Below are positions 59,225 to 64,000 of a stretch of DNA of 64,000 bases, piece after piece (within the stretch, counting starts at the first letter, position 1; the number at the start of each line of letters is the position of its first letter). A program made the translations under genes and the position numbers. The notes beneath the pieces were generated by a model. The model had not been told where the DNA came from. It saw only the letters and a program-made list of their open reading frames with translations, and did no database searches. This DNA is from Tetracentron sinense (Eukaryota; Streptophyta; Magnoliopsida; Trochodendrales; Trochodendraceae). Location: the NCBI GenBank assembly GCA_015143295.1, contig CM026559.1, positions 20,722,826 to 20,786,825 of the forward strand, read 5' to 3'.

Positions 59225-60671
59225 TGTCACAGTTAGGCCTTACATATGGACCATGATCCGAGAATTACAAGAGTTGGATGCCGAACTACTGGCCTATAGA
59301 GACAAGTCGGTTCGCGATGGCAGTAAGGATTTTGCAGTGCAAAGTGATGGGACAATCACATTTAAGGGAATGATATGTGTTCCAGCCGATGAGAAGCTCA
59401 AATTAGAAATCTTAGATGAAGCTCACCGGTCTAAGTACACTGTGCATCCTGGCGGTACAAAGATGTATCGGAACCTCAAAGGACATTTTTGGTGGCGGAA
59501 CATGAAGAGGGAAGTTGCCGAGTATGTGTCAAGATGCTTGGTATGCCAACAAGTGAAGGCCGAGCATATGAGGCCAGCAGGGCTTTTACAATCCCTCCCT
59601 ATTCTTGAGTGGAAATGGGAGAACATCTCCATGGATTTCATCAGTGGGTTGCCAAAAACGACAAAGAAATCGGATGCAATATGGGTAGTGGTTGATCGTT
59701 TGACAAAATCCGCCAATTTCTTGCCTTATCGGACTACGTTCAACTCGAACCAACTTGCAGAATTGTACCTCAAAGAAGTGGTTCGGTTGCACGGGGTGCC
59801 AGTTAGTATCGTGTCAGACAGGGATCCAAGATTCACTTCCAGGTTCTGGAAAAGCTTTCAGAGCGCTATGGGTTCCCGTTTGGACTTTAGCACCGCCTTT
59901 CATCCTCAGACAGATGGACAAACCGAGAGGGTGAACCAGGTTATAGAGGACATGCTCCGAGCTTGCATGTTGGACTTCAAAGGCAGTTGGGAGGATCACT
60001 TGCCATTGGTGGAATTCGCCTACAATAACAGCTATCAGGCGAGCATCCAAATGGATCCTTTTGAGGCCTTGTATGGTCGAAGTTGTAGATCTCCCCTATA
60101 CTGGGATGAAGTTGGAGAGAGAAAGGTATTGGGCCCGGAATTGATTGAACAAACCGCGAATAAAGTCAAGATCATCAGAGAGAGATTAAAGACGGCTCAG
60201 GACAGGCAAAAGAGGTATGCCGACACCCGTAGACGAGATCTTGAGTTCCGTATTGGCGATATGGTATTTGTGAAGGTTTCACCGACAAAGGGTGTTATGA
60301 GGTTTGGCAAAAGAGGAAAGCTCAGCCCGAGGTATGTTGGTCCATTTGAAATTATCACCCGAATTGGTGAAGTTGCATACCGGGTTGCTCTACCCACTCA
60401 CATGGCGGCGGTTCACAACGTATTCCATGTATCTATGCTTCGGAAATATATTACGGATCCTTCTCATGTGATCGACCTTGATACGCTAGAAGTCCGAGAG
60501 GATCTCACTTTGGTGGAAGAGCCGGTTCAAATTTTGGACCGTAGGGATCAAGTCTTGCAAAATAAGGTCATCCCCTTGGTTCTTGTTCGATGGCAACACC
60601 ATTCACGAGAAGAAGCTACATGGGAGCGCGAAGCGGAAGTGAGGGAAAAATATCCTAATTTGTTTGAGTGA
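59208..60671 (+). CDS. Gypsy integrase with C-terminal chromodomain (fossil)
   Basis: Zinc-binding region ([20 protein letters not shown]), core motifs [21 protein letters not shown] and [13 protein letters not shown] with the DDE acidic residues, the [19 protein letters not shown] region, and a C-terminal module ending [20 protein letters not shown] and YPNLFE. That tail marks Tekay/Del-type chromoviruses, whose integrases target chromatin. In the family these pieces form one pol protein. Confidence 0.95.
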   Translation: MPVMANVTVRPYIWTMIRELQELDAELLAYRDKSVRDGSKDFAVQSDGTITFKGMICVPADEKLKLEILDEAHRSKYTVHPGGTKMYRNLKGHFWWRNMKREVAEYVSRCLVCQQVKAEHMRPAGLLQSLPILEWKWENISMDFISGLPKTTKKSDAIWVVVDRLTKSANFLPYRTTFNSNQLAELYLKEVVRLHGVPVSIVSDRDPRFTSRFWKSFQSAMGSRLDFSTAFHPQTDGQTERVNQVIEDMLRACMLDFKGSWEDHLPLVEFAYNNSYQASIQMDPFEALYGRSCRSPLYWDEVGERKVLGPELIEQTANKVKIIRERLKTAQDRQKRYADTRRRDLEFRIGDMVFVKVSPTKGVMRFGKRGKLSPRYVGPFEIITRIGEVAYRVALPTHMAAVHNVFHVSMLRKYITDPSHVIDLDTLEVREDLTLVEEPVQILDRRDQVLQNKVIPLVLVRWQHHSREEATWEREAEVREKYPNLFE

Positions 60672-60750
60672 TGTTTATGTAATTTTGTTCTTTATAATCT
60701 CTATGTATCGTTCCAATTTCGAGGACGAAATTTCTGTAAGGGGGGGAGAA

Positions 60751-63422
60751 TGTAGAACCCCGGATCTTGATGGCCATGTACGACGAATGATATCATATAC
60801 TAAAGCATTTAAGAATGTATTTATGGTGTATGTGTGCTTGGAATGAAATAGGCAAGAGTATAGAATACTCTTGAGTATTGACAAGGGTTATGCCTTGGCA
60901 TACCCTCGACTCTAAATAGCCCTAGCGTTCACACCGCTCGTTGGACTCAAGCGATTCTTGGATTTTTAGAAAGGTAATTGAACCCTCTTCGGGGTTCATG
61001 TTGATCACTTGTCTTGGTTTTGAGTTGGTGTTAGGTCAAAAGACCGATTTCTGAAGTCGGGTCGGTTTAAAATCTGGATTGACGAAACCCAATTTCGGAT
61101 CAGTAAGGTTTAGGGGAAAAATGGTCCAAAAAAAAGGAAGAATTGGAAGTTGTGAAAAACATAAAAGTTGTTCTCCTTCAAAATAAGAATCCAACGCAAG
61201 TTGAATCGTCAAAATCGGACAAACGAGTCAAAAGTTATAGCCGAGATACAAAAACGCAAAAATGCTGAAGCTTTCTGCAAAAGTTGCGATCGCTCGTAGG
61301 GACCCTACGAACGATCGTAACGGAGCTACGAACGATCGTAGAGTTGCTACGATCGATCGTAAAGCCCCAGAAATGCTGGAAACTCTCGGGTGAAACTACG
61401 ATTGATCGTAGGAAGCTACGATCGATCGTAGAAGGCTACGATCGATCGTAAATCGCTACGAACGATCGTAGATACACGATTTTACTTTCTTGGATGCGAT
61501 TTTTTAGGGGTTTTTCACCCCTTACACTATAAATAGAAGACTTTAGGAGGGTTTTTGGGTTACCCTAAACCAAGGAGAGTTCCAAGAAAGAGAAGGAAAT
61601 GATCTTGAGCATTCCAAAGAGGGTTTTGCTTGAAACCAAGAAGAGCTTCAATCAAGGGTTGGATCTTCCCCAAATCAAGCTTGGATCATTCAAATCAAGT
61701 GAGGATTTCTCAAGGGGTTTCTTCAACCTAGAAATTGATCCAAAGAGGTTAGTAATCTACTATCTAGCCTTGTTATCATACAAAGATGATTCAAATAGTT
61801 GATTTTAATTCTATTATGGTACAAATAGGAAGTGTGGAAAATTGGGTGAACTAGATCATGAATAAACAATCAAATAGGGTTTTACAAATTGGGGGTTTTT
61901 CAATAACAAGGATGAATATGGCTAAACTTGTAAGAAAATTGTAATACCTTTAAATGAACCATGATTTTAAGTATACTATGATGCAATGACAAACAAGGGA
62001 TTTTGGGTGAACTTGATTATGTTCAAATAAGCAAATAAGGATTTAAGATTTTGGGGGTTTTCCAATAAAAGGGTGAATATGACTATAAGTGCAAGTAAAT
62101 GTTAATATCCTCCAAGGAACCATGATTTTAAGTGTGATATGATGAATTAAGCTTAGAAGCCATGATTGTTATGATGTGACGCAATGAATGAAATGTTCTA
62201 CATTCTAGAATTGTTTAAGTATGTTATGATGCTAATATACCTTGTATGAACCATATGAGTTACTTAAGGTCTTCAAGTATACTATAATGATCATTATGTC
62301 TTGCATGAACATGTTTAATTAGTTAAAGCTTTCCACATAGATGTTATAATGCTCACAAGCACTCTACGCATGATAAGTATTGCACGACCGTGGTTTTTCT
62401 CATAAGCATGAATTTTCAAGAAAACATAAGAGGATTTTCAAAGGCAATCATAAGTAAGAAGCATACATGCATAAGCATAGACTAAGCCAAACTTTGGGTT
62501 GGCATTCTAAGATCGGTTACTCCACGCTCACAAGGATCAAGTCTAGATCTTGCATGAACTCCACGGATCATAAGTCTCGCAAGGCTTTTCAAGAACTCAT
62601 AAGAAACTCACAAGTCTAAGATCTTGCATATGTCTCCAAGGAGAACAAGCTCACAAGGATCATAAGCTCACAAGAAGCTCACAAGTACTCATAAGCTCAC
62701 AAGTACTCATAAGCTCACAAGAAGCTCATAAGCTCACAAGTACTCACAAGCTCACAAGAACTCTAAGCTCACAAAAACTCATAAGAAAACACGAGGCTCA
62801 CAAGCATTCATAAGAACTCATAAGCATACATGAGAGGGTTTGTTTTCCATGAAAAGAACAAGTTTTATGAAAGGTTTTTCCCGACGGGTTTTAAGCATGG
62901 ATTTTGGTGATTTGTATTCTTTTACGCACTGTATAAAATATTGTGATTATGATAGCATTGTTAGCTAGTAGATTTTGCTCGCTGAGTTTTCCATGCTCAG
63001 CCGTACATGTTATGTTGGCAGGTACACGGACTCCATTTGACATCTGTGATCAGGGGCCCTGGATAGAGGAGAATTATGGCGAGGAGGAGCCATATGTAGA
63101 GCCTCAGGAGGAGGCAAATGACTTAGACCACTGGCCCTTTTAGAGTGATTACATAGAGAGAGAGAGAGTATTATCATTTTGTATTTTGATAGGTGGGCAT
63201 GTCCACCTTTACTTTTGTGATGTATGTACAAACTTGGAATACACAGCATGTATAGAAAAGAAATTTTTGGATTACGCTTCCGCACATTGGTTTAAGCTTC
63301 CGCCTTATTCATGATTATGTTTGTCATGACTTAGATGTTATTACAGGATGGTTTGGTATCGAATATAGCACATCACGAGCCAAAGTATCCCTAACTCCCA
63401 AGGGGTATTTGGGGTCGCGACA
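60751..63422 (+). repeat. 3' LTR of the Gypsy, 2,672 bp
   Basis: Same ends and internal order as the 5' LTR, with the palindrome array at 61287-61477, TATA at 61528-61535 and the microrepeats at 62540-62830. Ends at the second GATCT copy. Confidence 0.97.
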
Positions 63423-63427
63423 GATCT

Positions 63428-63689
63428 TCTCGAATGTTGATTCGTCCAACGCTTGGTAGAGTAAGAACAATGCCTTTTTATCCCTCTTTCTTTGATCATT
63501 GAGAGTGCTCTTCTGCTCCACGGTGTACACGGCTTCTTGCTCCATGGTGGGTTCTACGTACCCATCATTGACGATCTCCCATAGATCTTGCGACCCGAAC
63601 AATGCCTTCATTTGTATACACCAATTCTCAAAGTTGTCTTTTGTCAACCTTGGAATTTGAGGTTGAACTAAGTTGGAGGCCATCTTCAC
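63428..63689 (-). CDS. Copia gag N-terminal part (fossil)
   Basis: Reads MASNLVQPQIPRLTKDNFEN and WCIQMKALFGSQDLWEIVND, the classic DUF4219/UBN2 start of Copia gag, beginning near 63683 after the primer site. It is cut off by the Gypsy at its left. Confidence 0.93.
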
Positions 63690-63727
63690 GATCCAACAAA
63701 AGGAACACCGGTGTGACTCTAGAATGA

Positions 63728-63744
63728 CCTTGGCTCTGATACCA
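63728..63744 (-). promoter_or_regulatory. Copia primer-binding site
   Basis: TGGTATCAGAGCCAAGG on the minus strand, three bases inside the 5' LTR, complementary to initiator tRNA-Met. It fixes the element's orientation. Confidence 0.92.
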
Positions 63745-63747
63745 CTT

Positions 63748-64000
63748 TGTTGGCTTTGCTAAGCCTTGCCCAAGACAATGGAGATGTTGCTAACCACACA
63801 AAGAAAGCTAAACTTCAAAGAAGGCTACTGCCTATTAAGAAGAGACACTCACTGTATTGGATAAAGGAATGCTTACAAACACTAAAAGTCTTTCTCCACT
63901 CGATGCCAAAACCATAGCCTATTCACTCCTATTTATAGAGTTTACATCATAAGTGAAATTACAAGTGTACCCCTATTCTAGACTTTTCCATAAGACACAA
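63748..64000 (-). repeat. 5' LTR of the young Copia, cut by window edge
   Basis: 253 bp, aligned with 48759-49011 with a single visible difference. The remaining 170 or so bases and the right target-site copy lie outside the window. Confidence 0.95.

Larger units (their letters stand above)
53056..63427 (+). mobile_element. Tekay-type Gypsy chromovirus, nested, with its TSD
   Basis: The element proper is 53061-63422, flanked by perfect GATCT duplications (53056-53060 and 63423-63427) taken from the Copia gag. It has two LTRs of 2,671 and 2,672 bp, a primer site (TGGTATCAGAGCTTAGG, 55736-55752), gag, pol with protease-RT-RNase H-integrase order, a C-terminal chromodomain-like segment, and a purine tract (GTAAGGGGGGGAGAA, 60736-60750). 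LTRs differ by roughly 40 substitutions plus a few indels (about 1.5%), suggesting well under 2 million years at common plant rates. It looks nearly whole, with about one or two frame interruptions in gag-pol. I do not know whether splicing or recoding is normal for this family. Confidence 0.97.
48759..64000 (-). mobile_element. Young Copia retrotransposon, broken open by a Gypsy
   Basis: Minus strand, with the 3' LTR at 48759-49185, purine tract (TTGAAGGGGGG on the minus strand, 49186-49196), pol, gag, primer site (63728-63744, TGGTATCAGAGCCAAGG) and 5' LTR from 63748, which runs off the window. Only one difference is visible in about 253 bp shared by the two LTRs, so it is recent. A 10.4-kb Gypsy (53061-63422) sits in gag. 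Besides that insertion it appears nearly whole, with perhaps two or three breaks. Its domain order (gag, protease, integrase, RT, RNase H) defines Copia. I do not assign a clade with confidence; Tork- or Ivana-like is possible. Confidence 0.95.

Overview
This window is plant nuclear DNA, most likely from an angiosperm with a repeat-rich, AT-rich genome. The evidence is one plant-type receptor-like kinase exon, LTR elements primed by initiator-Met tRNA, SIRE/Maximus Copia with an envelope-like ORF, a Tekay-type chromovirus, CACTA, hAT and Helitron DNA transposons, and TATA-box LTR promoters. I cannot name the species. Only one host gene looks potentially intact in its coding exon. I found no rRNA, tRNA, CRISPR, origin or operon-like structure, and no convincing undescribed system. 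What stands out is a readable record of insertions within insertions, several with exact target-site duplications (TSDs).

Layout. 1-1956: probable edge-truncated LTR with a hairpin-rich tandem array. 1957-8043: non-coding interior plus a minus-strand LTR (5331-8043) holding a 530-bp Helitron. 8044-10709: degraded repeat DNA and a broken copy of the kinase gene (9737-10008). 10710-23658: a solo LTR (TSD TCAAT) split by a 10.2-kb CACTA element at 11798-22023 (TSD CCT). 24032-25236: kinase exon of an LRK10/rust-resistance-type receptor kinase, minus strand. 25398-29890: MITEs and a hAT element (28379-29444) carrying a scrap of an LRR receptor kinase. 29900-30701: Helitron with repeated 5' ends. 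31021-43991: old SIRE-type Copia (TSD GTCGT) whose left LTR holds a 2.8-kb solo LTR (TSD ATTAG). 43992-48758: remnants, a second Helitron (45290-46182) and a 5'-truncated LINE. 48759-64000: young Copia element, broken open by a younger-by-nesting Tekay-type Gypsy at 53061-63422 (TSD GATCT).

The genes do not form a pathway. The host signal is a receptor-kinase locus with one main copy and one relic copy about 14 kb apart on the same strand, forced apart by the solo LTR and CACTA. Everything else is transposon turnover: solo-LTR formation, nesting, Helitron 5'-end multiplication and gene-fragment capture.
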